DNA of 64,000 nucleotides from Solimonas fluminis (GCF_002930645.1 NZ_PSNW01000008.1:124001-188000), one strand, 5' to 3'; counted from the stretch's first letter, positions 42,077-50,946 are shown. Notes: generated from the sequence alone by a model not told the origin. A program made the numbers and translations.

Positions 42077-42532
42077 TCAGGCCTCGTTGAGATGCGCCAG
42101 CATCGACAGCGGGAAGCGCTGGCCGGCGATATGGTCATCGACGCAGCGCAGGACCATCGGGCTGCGGTGCAGGGACACGGTGGCGGCGACCTCGTCGCGG
42201 GTCAGCCAGACCGGGCGCTCGATGCCCTCGTCCAGCTTGTAGCCGGGCCGCTCGCGCAGGGCACGGGCGACGAAGGCGATGCGCAGGAAGCCGTACTCCA
42301 GGTCGGCCGGGTCGTAGTGGTAGATGCCGAGCACATGGGTCGGTTCGACCTCCCAGCCGCTTTCCTCCAGCGTTTCGCGGATCGCTCCCTCGACCAGGGT
42401 TTCGCCCTGCTCCCAGTGGCCCGCGGGCTGGTTCATGCGCAGCTCGCCCGCGATGCGCTCCTCCACCAGCAGGAAGCGGCCGTCGCGCTCGACCACGCAG
42501 GCGACGACCACGTGGGGTGTCCAGGCACTCAC
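42077..42532 (-). CDS. nudJ: NUDIX hydrolase NudJ-like
   Basis: The 151-residue protein contains a complete NUDIX box beginning at GHWEQGETLVEGAIRETLEE and ending SGWEV (about residues 38-62), which binds divalent metal and cleaves nucleoside diphosphate-linked compounds. Gammaproteobacterial genes next to mnmA are normally nudJ, a phosphatase acting on thiamine-pyrimidine pyrophosphate and nucleotides. Its start overlaps the gspN stop by four bases, so it is read with the secretion operon. Confidence 0.9.
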   Translation of the reverse strand: MSAWTPHVVVACVVERDGRFLLVEERIAGELRMNQPAGHWEQGETLVEGAIRETLEESGWEVEPTHVLGIYHYDPADLEYGFLRIAFVARALRERPGYKLDEGIERPVWLTRDEVAATVSLHRSPMVLRCVDDHIAGQRFPLSMLAHLNEA

Positions 42533-43317
42533 TGGGCGACGTCCTCGGGCGGCGGCGCGCCGGGTAGCAGGCCCTGGCGGCGCAGCCTGTGGAAGCCCTG
42601 GGCATCCGGTGGGCCCATCTGCATCAGCAGGTTCGGCAGCATCGGCGGCGCACCCGGCTTGGCGCGCGCGCGCAGGTCCAGTTCATAGCTCTGGTCCGGC
42701 GCCAGGCGCGCCTCTCCGCTGAGTTCCAGCGGGCCGGAGACCGACGACAGCTGCGCAACGATGTGGCCGTCCTCGGTCGTGACCTCGGCGCGGAAGTCAC
42801 CCAGCGGCGTCGGCTGGCCCAGCGCCCAGGCCAGGCCCTGCAGGTCGACCGTGCCCTCGGCCTGCAGCAGGCGGCCCTTGGCCATGCGCAGCTGGCGGAT
42901 GTCGAGGCCCAGCTGCCCGTCGAGCGGGACGAAGGGGAAGCCGGCGGCGGCGGCCACGGGGCGCAGGCCGCCGTTGGCGCGCAGGCCCGCCAGGCGCAGG
43001 GTGCCCAGCGGCGATACGGAGAGCTTGCCGTCCAGCAGCACGGGGTCGCGCGTCGACTGCAGTGCCAGCCCGACGCGGCCCAGCAGCAGCTGCGCCGGCT
43101 GCAGCTGCCAGCGCAGGTCCGAGACCAGGGTGCTGCCGTTGCGCACGACACCGGCCACGCGGCCGTCGACCAGGCGGCCTTCCAGGCCGAACAGCTCCAC
43201 CGGCAGCGGCCGGTCCTTGGGCTTGAGCCAGGCATAGACGCTGGCGGCAGGGGCCTGGACCAGCAGGGCGACGGCCAGGAAACCCAGGCCGATCAACAGG
43301 AGGCTGCGGATCTTCAT
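42529..43317 (-). CDS. gspN: Type II secretion system protein N
   Basis: The 262-residue protein has one N-terminal membrane segment (about residues 5-25, SLLLIGLGFLAVALLVQA) and a GspN-type periplasmic domain rich in beta strands with LDGKLSVSPLGTLRLAGL and GQLGLDIRQLRMAKGRLLQ. GspN is an accessory inner-membrane protein of type II secretion. The start overlaps the gspM stop (ATGA), placing it last of the gsp genes here, ahead of nudJ. Confidence 0.88.
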   Translation of the reverse strand: MKIRSLLLIGLGFLAVALLVQAPAASVYAWLKPKDRPLPVELFGLEGRLVDGRVAGVVRNGSTLVSDLRWQLQPAQLLLGRVGLALQSTRDPVLLDGKLSVSPLGTLRLAGLRANGGLRPVAAAAGFPFVPLDGQLGLDIRQLRMAKGRLLQAEGTVDLQGLAWALGQPTPLGDFRAEVTTEDGHIVAQLSSVSGPLELSGEARLAPDQSYELDLRARAKPGAPPMLPNLLMQMGPPDAQGFHRLRRQGLLPGAPPPEDVAQ

Positions 43318-43808
43318 CAACGCACCAGGGACAGTTGCACGCTGACCAGGCCCGGCGTGGACTGCTTCTCGATCTCCGCCGTCTGGGCGTGGATGCCGAA
43401 GCGCGTCTCCAGTTCCTGCAGCCAGCGCAGCAGGTTGTCGGAGGGCACGTCCTCGATCCAGACCTTGACCTCGCGGTCGCCTTCCGGCTGGATGCGGCTG
43501 GGCGCCTTGCCCAGGGTGCCGCCGGCGCCCTGGTCGACGATGCTGAGGATCGAGGTGGTCCGGTTCACCGGCATGCCGCGGCCGGCATTGGCCTGCAACA
43601 GGGCGGCCAGTTCCTCGATGCGCGCCGCGACCACCCGCGCGGAAGCCAGGGCTTCCTCGCGCTGCTTCTGGGCCTTGACCAGCGGCTGCCAGATGCCGCC
43701 GTAGAGCACGGCGACGGTGACGACGACGGCGCAGAGCAGCACCATCCAGCGCTCGCGCGGGGCGAGCTGGGCGAACCATTCCTTGAGGCGGGCGAGGGCG
43801 GCGTTCAT
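43317..43808 (-). CDS. gspM: Type II secretion system protein M
   Basis: The 163-residue inner-membrane protein has the usual GspM form: a short cytoplasmic start ending in APRERWMVLLCAVVVTVAVLY (membrane segment about 19-39), a coiled region LVKAQKQREEALAS and a small ferredoxin-like periplasmic domain. It pairs with GspL in the assembly platform of the secretion motor. The start lies within the last bases of gspL, so the two are translationally coupled. Confidence 0.92.
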   Translation of the reverse strand: MNAALARLKEWFAQLAPRERWMVLLCAVVVTVAVLYGGIWQPLVKAQKQREEALASARVVAARIEELAALLQANAGRGMPVNRTTSILSIVDQGAGGTLGKAPSRIQPEGDREVKVWIEDVPSDNLLRWLQELETRFGIHAQTAEIEKQSTPGLVSVQLSLVR

Positions 43809-45013
43809 GGCGCGGGGCTCAGCTTGATGCGGACCTGCGCGCCTTCGGCGCCGGAGTTGGCGGACTGCACCTCCAGGCTGGCGGCGCGCGGCTGGGCGAA
43901 CCAGGCACGCAACCCCTCCAGCGGCTGCAGGCTGCTGCCGCCAAGTGCGGCATAGAGCGCCCCCTCCCGGTACTGCACGCTCTGCAGCGTCATGCCGGGG
44001 GCCGCCGCCAGGGCATCCGCCAGCACCTGCATCAGCGGCAGCAGGCCGCCGCCGCCCTTGCCGGCCTTGAGCGCGGCGAACTGCTGCTCGACCTGGGCCG
44101 GCAGGTCGACGATGCGCGTCTCGGCGGGGAACAGCTGCTGGTAGCGCTGGACATTGGCGTCTTCCTGCTGCCGCAGCTGCTGGCGCAGCTGCCAGCCGGA
44201 CACGCCGTGCAGCACGGCCGCAAAGCCGATCCACAGGGCCAGCAGCGCCGCGGTGATCTTCCAGGGCTGCCACAGACGCAGCAGGTCCTCGCGCTGCGAA
44301 TAGCGTCCCTGCAGCAGGTTGATGCCGTTTTCCGGACGCTGGCTCTGCAGCAGGGCTTCCAGCGGCGAAATGAAGCCGGGCAGCAGTTCCACCGGCCAGG
44401 CCAGGCGGGTGAAGTCCGGCGAGATGTCGCGCGGCACGACGATGCGCAGCACCGCCTTGCGATCGGGGTCGGCCAGCTGCAGCATCAGTTCCAGGTCGTC
44501 CGGGCTGCAGGCGAAGGCGGAGAAGGCGGCGTTGCGGACCAGTACCTGGTCGCGTTCCGCCAGGGCGCTCCAGCGCTCGCCGTCGGCCGGCGCCAGGCAC
44601 AGGGCGTCGGGCAGCATCAGGTCCGGGACCAGTCCGCGCTCGGTGAAGGGACGCAGCCAGTCGTCCATCTTCGCGCGGGCCACCACCGCGACCGGCCAGC
44701 GGCCGTCCTTCTGCTTCGGTCCGAGGGCGAAATGCAGGGTGTCGACATCGTCCGCCAGCTGGTCTTCCAGCGCGTAGGGCGCGGCCTGCAGCACCTTGGC
44801 GGCCTGCCGGGCCGGTACCTCCACCGAGGCCAGGCGCACGTCGGCAGCGGGGACCAGCACCACCAGGCGGTGGCCGGCGGCCTTCAGCAGGATCGTCTCC
44901 AGCGGCGCATGCTGCACCGGGAACGAGGCCACGGCCTGCGGCGACGCGATGCAATAGGCCGTGTCGGTGCCGGGGTCGGTGGCACGCAGGCGGATGTAGA
45001 GCGTGTTGCGCAA
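43805..45013 (-). CDS. gspL: Type II secretion system protein L
   Basis: The 402-residue protein has the actin-like cytoplasmic GspL domain (with VVLVPAADVRLASVEVPARQAAKVLQAAPYALEDQLADD, a conserved region at residues 50-90, here quoted only in parts as VPAADVRLASVEVP and APYALEDQLA), a membrane segment near residues 250-270 and a C-terminal periplasmic domain. GspL anchors the secretion ATPase GspE to the membrane. gspE, gspF, gspC and gspD are not in the window and must lie elsewhere. Confidence 0.92.
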   Translation of the reverse strand: MRNTLYIRLRATDPGTDTAYCIASPQAVASFPVQHAPLETILLKAAGHRLVVLVPAADVRLASVEVPARQAAKVLQAAPYALEDQLADDVDTLHFALGPKQKDGRWPVAVVARAKMDDWLRPFTERGLVPDLMLPDALCLAPADGERWSALAERDQVLVRNAAFSAFACSPDDLELMLQLADPDRKAVLRIVVPRDISPDFTRLAWPVELLPGFISPLEALLQSQRPENGINLLQGRYSQREDLLRLWQPWKITAALLALWIGFAAVLHGVSGWQLRQQLRQQEDANVQRYQQLFPAETRIVDLPAQVEQQFAALKAGKGGGGLLPLMQVLADALAAAPGMTLQSVQYREGALYAALGGSSLQPLEGLRAWFAQPRAASLEVQSANSGAEGAQVRIKLSPAP

Positions 45014-45034
45014 GTTGGCCTGGACTGAGTGCTT

Positions 45035-45979
45035 TTATTCGGTATCGATGCTGCGCGCGTACACGTAGGGCGCGGCGCCCTGGGCGGGCCGATAGTAGAA
45101 ACTATACAGGGCCAGCCGGCCGCTGCCTACGAAGATCTCGGCCTGCAGCATGAAGTAGCTGCTACTGGTCGCCAGCATGGTCGTATCGGCATCACCGGCC
45201 CCGAAGACGGCGTTGGCGCCCCCCGTCAACTCACCGATGTTCTTGGCCGGTTTCCTGACCCGCTCCTCCAGGAACGTCTTCTGCAGCGGCCCCGGCTCCC
45301 GGGCCAGCGCGAACAGCACCGGCTCCGGCGCGGTGTTGGCGTTGATGGGCGTGCCGACCTGGGGCAGGGCCGTGACGTAGGGACGCAGCTTCACGTACAG
45401 CTCGCGCGTCACGCCCTTGACCGCCAGCAGCTCGGTGGGGCTTTCCATCAGCCGGTTGGGCACGCGGTAGGGCGGATTGAAGCCCAGGTACTCGGCATCC
45501 TCGCCGCCGTCGTAGCCGGTGGGGCTGGTGTCGGTGTCGATCCAGTCGCGGATCGCGGACGCCAGGCCCTGGGCCTGGAAGCTGTCGATCTCCAGGTAGC
45601 GCAGCAGGCGCAGGAACACGGCCTGCTGCCGGTCGAAGGCCTGCTTGTCCGGCACCGCGAGATTGTTGAGGTTGAAGCGCCCCTGCAGGTCCACCATCTG
45701 GCCGCGCGCGGCGCCCTCGTCGATGGGCAGGTAGTCCACCGGCTTGGCCCAGATATCCCCCAGGCCGTCGTACTGGTTGTCCTGGATGTCGCGCTCCAGG
45801 ATGGTCAGCAGCCAGGACTCGATGCCGTCGGCGTACCACCAGGCGCGCTCCGAGTCCTGCAGGTTGGCGGCGCGGTGCACGGCGATGTTGGCCGAGGTCA
45901 GGATCGCGGTGGCCGCCACGGTGGCCAGCGCGACGACCAGGATGGCGGTGATCAGGGCGATGCCGCGCTGCCGCTTCAC
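45035..45979 (-). CDS. gspK: Type II secretion system minor pseudopilin K
   Basis: The 314-residue protein begins with a short basic leader and the prepilin-type segment RGIALITAILVVALATVAATAI; cleavage should fall after Gly6. The +5 position is threonine, not glutamate, as expected for GspK, which caps the pseudopilus tip. The large domain has NLNNLAVPD, AIRDWIDTDTSPTG and TPINANTAPEPVLFAL, hallmarks of the family. The start is GTG, overlapping the gspJ stop as GTGA, with SD GAGGAG. Confidence 0.93.
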   Translation of the reverse strand: MKRQRGIALITAILVVALATVAATAILTSANIAVHRAANLQDSERAWWYADGIESWLLTILERDIQDNQYDGLGDIWAKPVDYLPIDEGAARGQMVDLQGRFNLNNLAVPDKQAFDRQQAVFLRLLRYLEIDSFQAQGLASAIRDWIDTDTSPTGYDGGEDAEYLGFNPPYRVPNRLMESPTELLAVKGVTRELYVKLRPYVTALPQVGTPINANTAPEPVLFALAREPGPLQKTFLEERVRKPAKNIGELTGGANAVFGAGDADTTMLATSSSYFMLQAEIFVGSGRLALYSFYYRPAQGAAPYVYARSIDTE

Positions 45980-46683
45980 TGCGTAGTCTCCTCGGGAGCC
46001 GGATCCGGATTGGTTCCGGAACCCGCGCCGGAGCCGTTCGGCGTTGCACCACCGGCGGGCGCTCCCTGCGCTGGAGACACCTTCTTCAGGCCCAGGCGGA
46101 ACAGGAACTGGAGTTCGCCCCAGCCTTCGCTGTCCAGCCGGATCTCCACCGCGATGGGAATCGGCGCATCGGCCCGGGCTCCGGTGCTGCTGGTCGGAGG
46201 CCAGCTCTCGTGCCACTCGCGGTTGTCGTCCAGGAAGCGCCAGCGCAGCTCGCGGACGTCGTCGAACAGCACCAGTTCCACCGGCTTGGAATCCTGCGCC
46301 TGGTCGAGCACCCGCCAGCTTTCGCGCTTGAGCTTCTTGCCGTCCAGGCGGTAGCTGACGCGCTCCAGTCCGGGACGCGGCAGCAGCAGCGGGTTGCGCC
46401 ATCCGCCGCGGGTCAGCTCGACGCGGGCGTCGCGGGTGACGTGGATCGGCGGCTGCAGGTCGCCATAGGCATCGCGGGCAGGGCGGTTGCGCACCTGCTG
46501 GAAGTCCTCGCGCAGGCGGATGTAGGCCTTCTGCACGGCGGCGGTCTTTTCCATCGCCGCCTCGACGCCGGCACGGGTCTGCAGCACCGAGTCGAGTCCG
46601 CCGTAGGCCATCAGCGCGAACACCGCGAAGATCGCGATGACGACCAGCAGTTCCAGCAGGGTGAATCCGCGGACCGGCCTCAT
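45976..46683 (-). CDS. gspJ: Type II secretion system minor pseudopilin J
   Basis: The 235-residue prepilin starts MRPVRGFTLLELLVVIAIFAV; cleavage after Gly6 leaves Phe at +1 and Glu at +5. The globular part contains RLREDFQQVRNRPARDAYGD and YRLDGKKLKRESWRVLDQA, typical of GspJ. The last 25 residues are a Gly/Ala/Pro/Ser-rich tail not common to the family. gspI overlaps upstream and gspK downstream by four bases each. Confidence 0.92.
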   Translation of the reverse strand: MRPVRGFTLLELLVVIAIFAVFALMAYGGLDSVLQTRAGVEAAMEKTAAVQKAYIRLREDFQQVRNRPARDAYGDLQPPIHVTRDARVELTRGGWRNPLLLPRPGLERVSYRLDGKKLKRESWRVLDQAQDSKPVELVLFDDVRELRWRFLDDNREWHESWPPTSSTGARADAPIPIAVEIRLDSEGWGELQFLFRLGLKKVSPAQGAPAGGATPNGSGAGSGTNPDPAPEETTQ

Positions 46684-47057
46684 TGGCGCCCCGAGTCGGC
46701 GAGGAAGGCCGAGAGGCTGGCGACGGCGTCCTTGTTGCGCGCCTTGGACGGGCGCACGCTGATGTCGGCGCGGCGCAGGTGCGTATCGGGCGTGGCCTTG
46801 ACCTCCACTTCCCATTTCCACTTCACGCCGGCCATCTCGACCTCGCCGTCGGACTTGCCGATGTCGGGCCAGGCCCGCTGCAGCGAGAGCTCGGTGAGGC
46901 GGTTGTGCGCCACCCACAGGGCCACGGTCTTCTCGCGCAGGCGGGCGGCGTTGTCGGCGTAGCGCGCCATGCCGGAGATGATCGCGCCCATCGCGATCGC
47001 CAGCACGGCCACCGCCACCAGCATCTCCAGCAGGGTGAAGCCGGCGGAACGCCTCAT
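46680..47057 (-). CDS. gspI: Type II secretion system minor pseudopilin I
   Basis: The 125-residue prepilin begins MRRSAGFTLLEMLVAVAVLAIAM, with cleavage after Gly6 and Glu at +5. The conserved ALWVAHNRLTELSLQRAWPDIG follows, then the GspI beta domain. GspI, J and K form the tip complex of the pseudopilus. It overlaps gspH upstream by four bases and gspJ downstream by four bases. Confidence 0.93.
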   Translation of the reverse strand: MRRSAGFTLLEMLVAVAVLAIAMGAIISGMARYADNAARLREKTVALWVAHNRLTELSLQRAWPDIGKSDGEVEMAGVKWKWEVEVKATPDTHLRRADISVRPSKARNKDAVASLSAFLADSGRQ

Positions 47058-47623
47058 CGGCGCCTTGCCTTGGCTTCGCCGGATTCGAAGCTGAACTTGC
47101 CCAGCGCGTCGGACTCGACGGTATAGCGGGTCTGGCTGCCGTCGGCGCCCACCACCAGGCGGAAGGCGGTGACCTCGCCGCTAGGCAGCAGCAGGATCTG
47201 CGGCTTGGGCTCGGACTCCGCGTCGCCTTCCTCCACCTCCTGCGCCGGCGGCACCACGCGGTCCTCCACGCGCAGCTGCATGCCCAGCGGCGGCGCGAAG
47301 GGATGGGGGCGGAAGGGACCGCTGCCGGGGTAGGGTTCCCACTTGCCGTCCTTGCCCATGCCGAGGAATTCGTAGCGGTCGGGCAGGTAGCGGAAGCCGA
47401 TCAGGATGCCCTTGATTTCGGCTTCCTCCAGCGCGAAGCGCAGCGTGCGGTCCAGCCGGCGCGCCTCGAACTCGATGCGGTCATCCACCGAGCGCCCGCC
47501 GAAGGGCAGCGTGGCGAACGTGAGCATCACGCCAATGATGACCATCACCACCAGCAGTTCGAGCAGGGTGAAGCCCCGCAGCGCGGCGGGGACGGCCGGA
47601 CGGCCGGCGGGCCTGCGGCGCAA
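47054..47623 (-). CDS. gspH: Type II secretion system minor pseudopilin H
   Basis: The protein has the prepilin core RGFTLLELLVVMVIIGVML, then a GspH-type domain with RLDRTLRFALEEAEIKG and IGFRYLPDRYEFL. There is no ATG or GTG in frame between the gspG stop and this core. I placed the start at TTG 47623, giving a 17-residue basic leader cleaved at Gly17; a CTG closer in would leave only three residues. With TTG the product is 189 residues. No clear SD is seen, so gspH may depend on coupling to gspG. Confidence 0.83.
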   Translation of the reverse strand: MRRRPAGRPAVPAALRGFTLLELLVVMVIIGVMLTFATLPFGGRSVDDRIEFEARRLDRTLRFALEEAEIKGILIGFRYLPDRYEFLGMGKDGKWEPYPGSGPFRPHPFAPPLGMQLRVEDRVVPPAQEVEEGDAESEPKPQILLLPSGEVTAFRLVVGADGSQTRYTVESDALGKFSFESGEAKARRR

Positions 47624-47634
47624 GGCGGCAGGAC

Positions 47635-48087
47635 CTACTGGCGCGCGGCGTCCCAGTTGCCGACGTCGGCCGCCGAACCCTCGCCGCCCGGACGGTTGTC
47701 CGCCCCCAGCGAGAAGATGTCGAACTCGGCGTTCTTGGTACCGGGCGCGAGGTACTGGTAGGGGTTGCCCCAAGGGTCCTTGGGCAGCGACTTGATGTAT
47801 CCGCCCGTCTTGTAGTTGCGCGGCTCCGGCTCGCCGGACGGCTTGGTCACCAGCGCCTCGAGACCCTGCTGCGTGCTGGGGTAGTAGAAGTTGTCGAGCT
47901 TGTACATGCTCAGCGCCGACTCCAGCGCGCGGATGTCCTGCTTCGCCTTGACGATGCGGGCCTCGTCCGGCTTGTCCATGATGTTGGGCACGACGAAGGC
48001 GGCGAGAATGCCGAGAATGACGACCACCACCATGATCTCGATCAGGGTGAAGCCGCCCTGGCGGCGCGCGGCGGAAGCTTGGTGCAT
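47635..48087 (-). CDS. gspG: Type II secretion system major pseudopilin G
   Basis: The 150-residue major pseudopilin begins MHQASAARRQGG, cleaved after Gly12, followed by FTLIEIMVVVVILGILAAFV with Glu17 at +5. The C-terminal domain has YPSTQQGLEALV and GGYIKSLPKDPWGNPYQYL with the calcium-loop region. Its polymer pushes folded substrates through the outer-membrane secretin. It is the first of eight consecutive minus-strand gsp genes and is divergent from the rhombosortase. Confidence 0.96.
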   Translation of the reverse strand: MHQASAARRQGGFTLIEIMVVVVILGILAAFVVPNIMDKPDEARIVKAKQDIRALESALSMYKLDNFYYPSTQQGLEALVTKPSGEPEPRNYKTGGYIKSLPKDPWGNPYQYLAPGTKNAEFDIFSLGADNRPGGEGSAADVGNWDAARQ

Positions 48088-48132
48088 GGGGATCGGAAGA
48101 TGTCTGGAACAGGCCTGGATCGGCCGCAAAAA

Positions 48133-48141
48133 ATGATAGCA
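48133..48141 (-). promoter_or_regulatory. Extended -10 candidate promoter of the gsp operon
   Basis: On the minus strand TGCTATCAT combines a TATCAT -10 with a TGn extension, 46 bases before the gspG start. It overlaps the start codon of the divergent rhombosortase gene, so the two promoters must interfere or be coordinated. Confidence 0.4.
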
Positions 48142-48735
48142 GACTCGATTGTGCGTTCCGGTGAACGCTGGGCCGTCCCGGCCGGCGTCGCGCTGCTGTG
48201 CCTGCTGCTGGCCCTGGGCGGCGACCCCGTGCGCGACGCGCTGGCCTACCAGCGCGAGGCGGTTGCGGCGGGGCAGTGGTGGCGGCTGCTCGGCGCCAAC
48301 TTCCTGCACCTGGGCTGGTATCACCTGCTGCTGAACCTGCTGGGCCTGTGGACCCTGCTGCTGCTGTGCCCCGAGCCGCTGCCCGCCAGGACCTGGCTGC
48401 TGCGCCTGCTGGTGCTGGGCCTGGCGGTGACGCTGGGGATCCATGTGCTGGCGCCGCAATGGCGCAGCTACGTCGGCTTCTCCGGCATCCTTCATGGCCT
48501 GTTCCTGCTGGGCCTGCTGCCGCAGGCGCTGCGGCGCGACGGCATCGCCCTGGCGGCCCTGGCCTGCCTGGCCGCCAAGCTTGCCTGGGAAGCCTTCAGC
48601 GGCACCCCGATTTCCGATGAACAGGCACTCGGTGGTAGGGTGGCGCAGGAGGCGCACTGGTTCGGCATCATCGCCGCCCTGTGCTACGCCGCCATCGCCG
48701 GCCTGCTCCGGCAAAGACGCCCCGCCGCGGCCTAG
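48133..48735 (+). CDS. rrtA: Rhombosortase (rhomboid-family intramembrane protease)
   Basis: The 200-residue inner-membrane protein has about six membrane segments. Its catalytic motif YVGFSGILHGL gives Ser117, with His175 (AQEAHWFGII) as the partner and HLLLN (64-68) in the second conserved block. These are rhombosortase marks; such enzymes cleave GlyGly-CTERM proteins delivered to the cell surface by type II secretion, which fits the divergent gsp operon. No GlyGly-CTERM protein is in the window. An ATG 33 bases upstream (48100) is an alternative start. Confidence 0.87.
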   Translation: MIADSIVRSGERWAVPAGVALLCLLLALGGDPVRDALAYQREAVAAGQWWRLLGANFLHLGWYHLLLNLLGLWTLLLLCPEPLPARTWLLRLLVLGLAVTLGIHVLAPQWRSYVGFSGILHGLFLLGLLPQALRRDGIALAALACLAAKLAWEAFSGTPISDEQALGGRVAQEAHWFGIIAALCYAAIAGLLRQRRPAAA

Positions 48736-48783
48736 AGTCCGCGGTTGTTCCCACTCCGAAAAAAGAGCAAACCCCCAGGAATC

Positions 48784-49743
48784 ATGCAATACGCAATCGT
48801 CTTCCCCGGCCAGGGCTCCCAGGCCGTCGGCATGCTGTCCGGCCATGCGGACCCCGTGATCGCCCAGACCTACGCCGAGGCTTCCTCCGTGCTGGGCTGG
48901 GATCTGGCCGCGCTGGTGGCCAACGGGCCGGCCGAAGAACTCAACCGCACCGAGCGTGCCCAGCCGGCCCTGCTGGCGGCCGGCATCGCCGCCTGGCGCC
49001 TGTGGCAGAAGCAGGGCCTGCCGCCCCCGGCCGCGCTGGCCGGCCACAGCCTGGGCGAATACAGTGCCCTGGTCGCGTCGGGCAGCCTGGACTTTGCCGA
49101 TGCGCTGAAGCTGGTGGAACTGCGCGGCCAGCTGATGCAGGCCGCGGTGCCGGCCGGCACCGGCGGCATGATGGCCATCCTCGGGCTGGAGGACGAGCAG
49201 GTGGAGGCCGTATGCAGGGCCTACCCGGGCTCCGAGGTGCTGGAGCCGGTCAACTACAACTCCCCCGGCCAGGTCGTCGTGGCGGGCCAGAAGGCGGCGC
49301 TGGACTGGCTGGCGGCCAATGCCAAGGCGCAGGGGATCAAGCGCGCGCTGCCGCTGCCGGTTTCCGTCCCCTCGCACTGCTCCCTGATGCGCGGCGCGGC
49401 CGAGAAGCTGGCCGAGACGCTGGCCCTCACCACGGTCCGCGCCCCCTCGATTCCCGTGTTTCACAATTTTGACGCGCAGAGCCGTCAGGATGCCGGATCA
49501 ATCCGCGAAGCACTTAAAGTACAGTTGTACTGCCCGGTGCGCTGGACCCAGACCATCCGGGGGCTTTCCGGACGGGGAATCGGGGTGTTCCTGGAGTGCG
49601 GTCCGGGCGAGGTGCTGGCGGGTTTGTGCAAGCGGATTGGCAAGGAGCTTGCAGCCGCTTCGCTGTCGGAGCCGGCGGGGCTGGAAAAGGCCCGCGGCCT
49701 GGCCTCCGGCGAAGCGGCGGTTTGCAGCCCGTCTGCCGCTTGA
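48784..49743 (+). CDS. fabD: Malonyl-CoA:ACP transacylase
   Basis: The 319-residue enzyme moves malonyl groups from CoA to ACP for fatty acid synthesis. GQGSQ lies at residues 9-13, and GHSLGEYSAL places nucleophile Ser89; VSVPSHCSLM and VFHNFDAQSR follow. fabH and plsX, which usually precede it, are absent here: the gene follows the rhombosortase. I chose ATG 48784 because it gives MQYAIVFPGQG. Confidence 0.95.
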   Translation: MQYAIVFPGQGSQAVGMLSGHADPVIAQTYAEASSVLGWDLAALVANGPAEELNRTERAQPALLAAGIAAWRLWQKQGLPPPAALAGHSLGEYSALVASGSLDFADALKLVELRGQLMQAAVPAGTGGMMAILGLEDEQVEAVCRAYPGSEVLEPVNYNSPGQVVVAGQKAALDWLAANAKAQGIKRALPLPVSVPSHCSLMRGAAEKLAETLALTTVRAPSIPVFHNFDAQSRQDAGSIREALKVQLYCPVRWTQTIRGLSGRGIGVFLECGPGEVLAGLCKRIGKELAAASLSEPAGLEKARGLASGEAAVCSPSAA

Positions 49744-49820
49744 TATATCATGCAAGTCATTGATCGCATTAGTAAAATAAACAGTCGTTCACGGATGGGC
49801 GGGATTTGGGAGTCAGGATC

Positions 49821-50546
49821 ATGAAGTTGCAGGGCGAAACCGTCCTGGTCACCGGCGCCAGTCGCGGCATCGGCAAGGCCATCGCGGAACGGCTGGCGGC
49901 CGAGGGCGCCAAGGTCACCGGGACCGCCACCAGCGCCGCAGGCGCCGAGGCCATCCAGGCCTGGCTGGGGCCGCTGGGCGGGCAGGGCAAGGTGCTGGAC
50001 GTGCGCGATGCCGCCGCCTGCGATGCCCTGATCGCGGAACTGGGCGCGGTGTCGGTGCTGGTCAACAATGCCGGCGTCACCCGCGACACCCTGCTGCTGC
50101 GCATGAAGAACGAGGACTGGGCGGACGTGCTGGAAACCGACCTCAGCTCGGTCTTCCGCCTGTCCCGTGCGGTGCTGCGCGGCATGATGAAGGCCCGCCA
50201 CGGCCGCATCATCAGCGTGGGCTCGGTGGTCGGCACCATGGGCAACGCCGGCCAGGCCAACTATGCGGCCGCCAAGGCCGGCCTGATCGGCTTCTCCAAG
50301 TCGCTGGCCCGCGAGATCGGCTCCCGCGGCATCACGGTCAACGTGGTGGCCCCTGGATTCATCGACACCGACATGACGCAGAAACTGGGAGAAGATGCAC
50401 GCACGGCGCTGCAGAACCAGATTCCGCTCGAACGACTCGGAAAACCGGAAGATATCGCCGCCGCGGTGGCCTTCCTGGCCTCGAAAGATGCCGGTTACAT
50501 CACCGGCGAAACCCTGCATGTGAATGGTGGAATGCTGATGGCCTGA
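49821..50546 (+). CDS. fabG: 3-oxoacyl-ACP reductase
   Basis: The 241-residue short-chain dehydrogenase reduces 3-oxoacyl-ACP with NADPH. The Rossmann motif GASRGIG lies at 13-19, NNAG near residue 84, and the catalytic SVVGTMGNAGQANYAAAKAG segment supplies Ser, Tyr and Lys. It is preceded by an AT-rich gap of 77 bases after fabD that may hold a promoter. ATG 49821 gives MKLQGETVLVTGAS. Confidence 0.95.
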   Translation: MKLQGETVLVTGASRGIGKAIAERLAAEGAKVTGTATSAAGAEAIQAWLGPLGGQGKVLDVRDAAACDALIAELGAVSVLVNNAGVTRDTLLLRMKNEDWADVLETDLSSVFRLSRAVLRGMMKARHGRIISVGSVVGTMGNAGQANYAAAKAGLIGFSKSLAREIGSRGITVNVVAPGFIDTDMTQKLGEDARTALQNQIPLERLGKPEDIAAAVAFLASKDAGYITGETLHVNGGMLMA

Positions 50547-50583
50547 CACGGGCTTTTCTGCAATGTCAACTGGCTTTGCAGGC

Positions 50584-50614
50584 TTGTGTTTTTGCCGCAA
50601 CGCACCACTACAAT
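50584..50614 (+). promoter_or_regulatory. Candidate promoter for acpP
   Basis: TACAAT (50609-50614) is a good -10, 41 bases before the acpP start. The best -35 is TTGTGT (50584-50589), with a long 19-base spacer. High-level expression of acpP would fit a separate promoter here. Confidence 0.45.
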
Positions 50615-50655
50615 ACGCCGTCTCTCAAACAAACAGATTTACCCAGGAGTGATGC

Positions 50656-50898
50656 ATGAGCACGTTGGAAGAGAAAGTAAAGAAGATCATCGCTGAGCAG
50701 CTGTCGGTCAGCGAAGATCAGATCACCCCCACCGCCTCTTTCGTCGAGGACCTGGGTGCCGACTCGCTGGACACCGTCGAGCTGGTGATGGCGCTGGAAG
50801 AAGAATTCGAAATCGACATCCCGGACGAGGAAGCCGAGAAGATCGTCACCTTCCAGGACGTCCTGAACTACATCAAGGCCCACACCCAGCAGGGTTGA
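50656..50898 (+). CDS. acpP: Acyl carrier protein
   Basis: The 80-residue acidic protein carries growing acyl chains. The phosphopantetheine site is Ser37 in [20 protein letters not shown]. It has the AGGAG Shine-Dalgarno of a highly expressed gene and lies between fabG and fabF as in most gammaproteobacteria. Confidence 0.98.
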   Translation: MSTLEEKVKKIIAEQLSVSEDQITPTASFVEDLGADSLDTVELVMALEEEFEIDIPDEEAEKIVTFQDVLNYIKAHTQQG

Positions 50899-50946
50899 TG
50901 GCGCCGGGTACACCCCGCAAAAGAAACCCCCAAGCAGGAATCCTCT

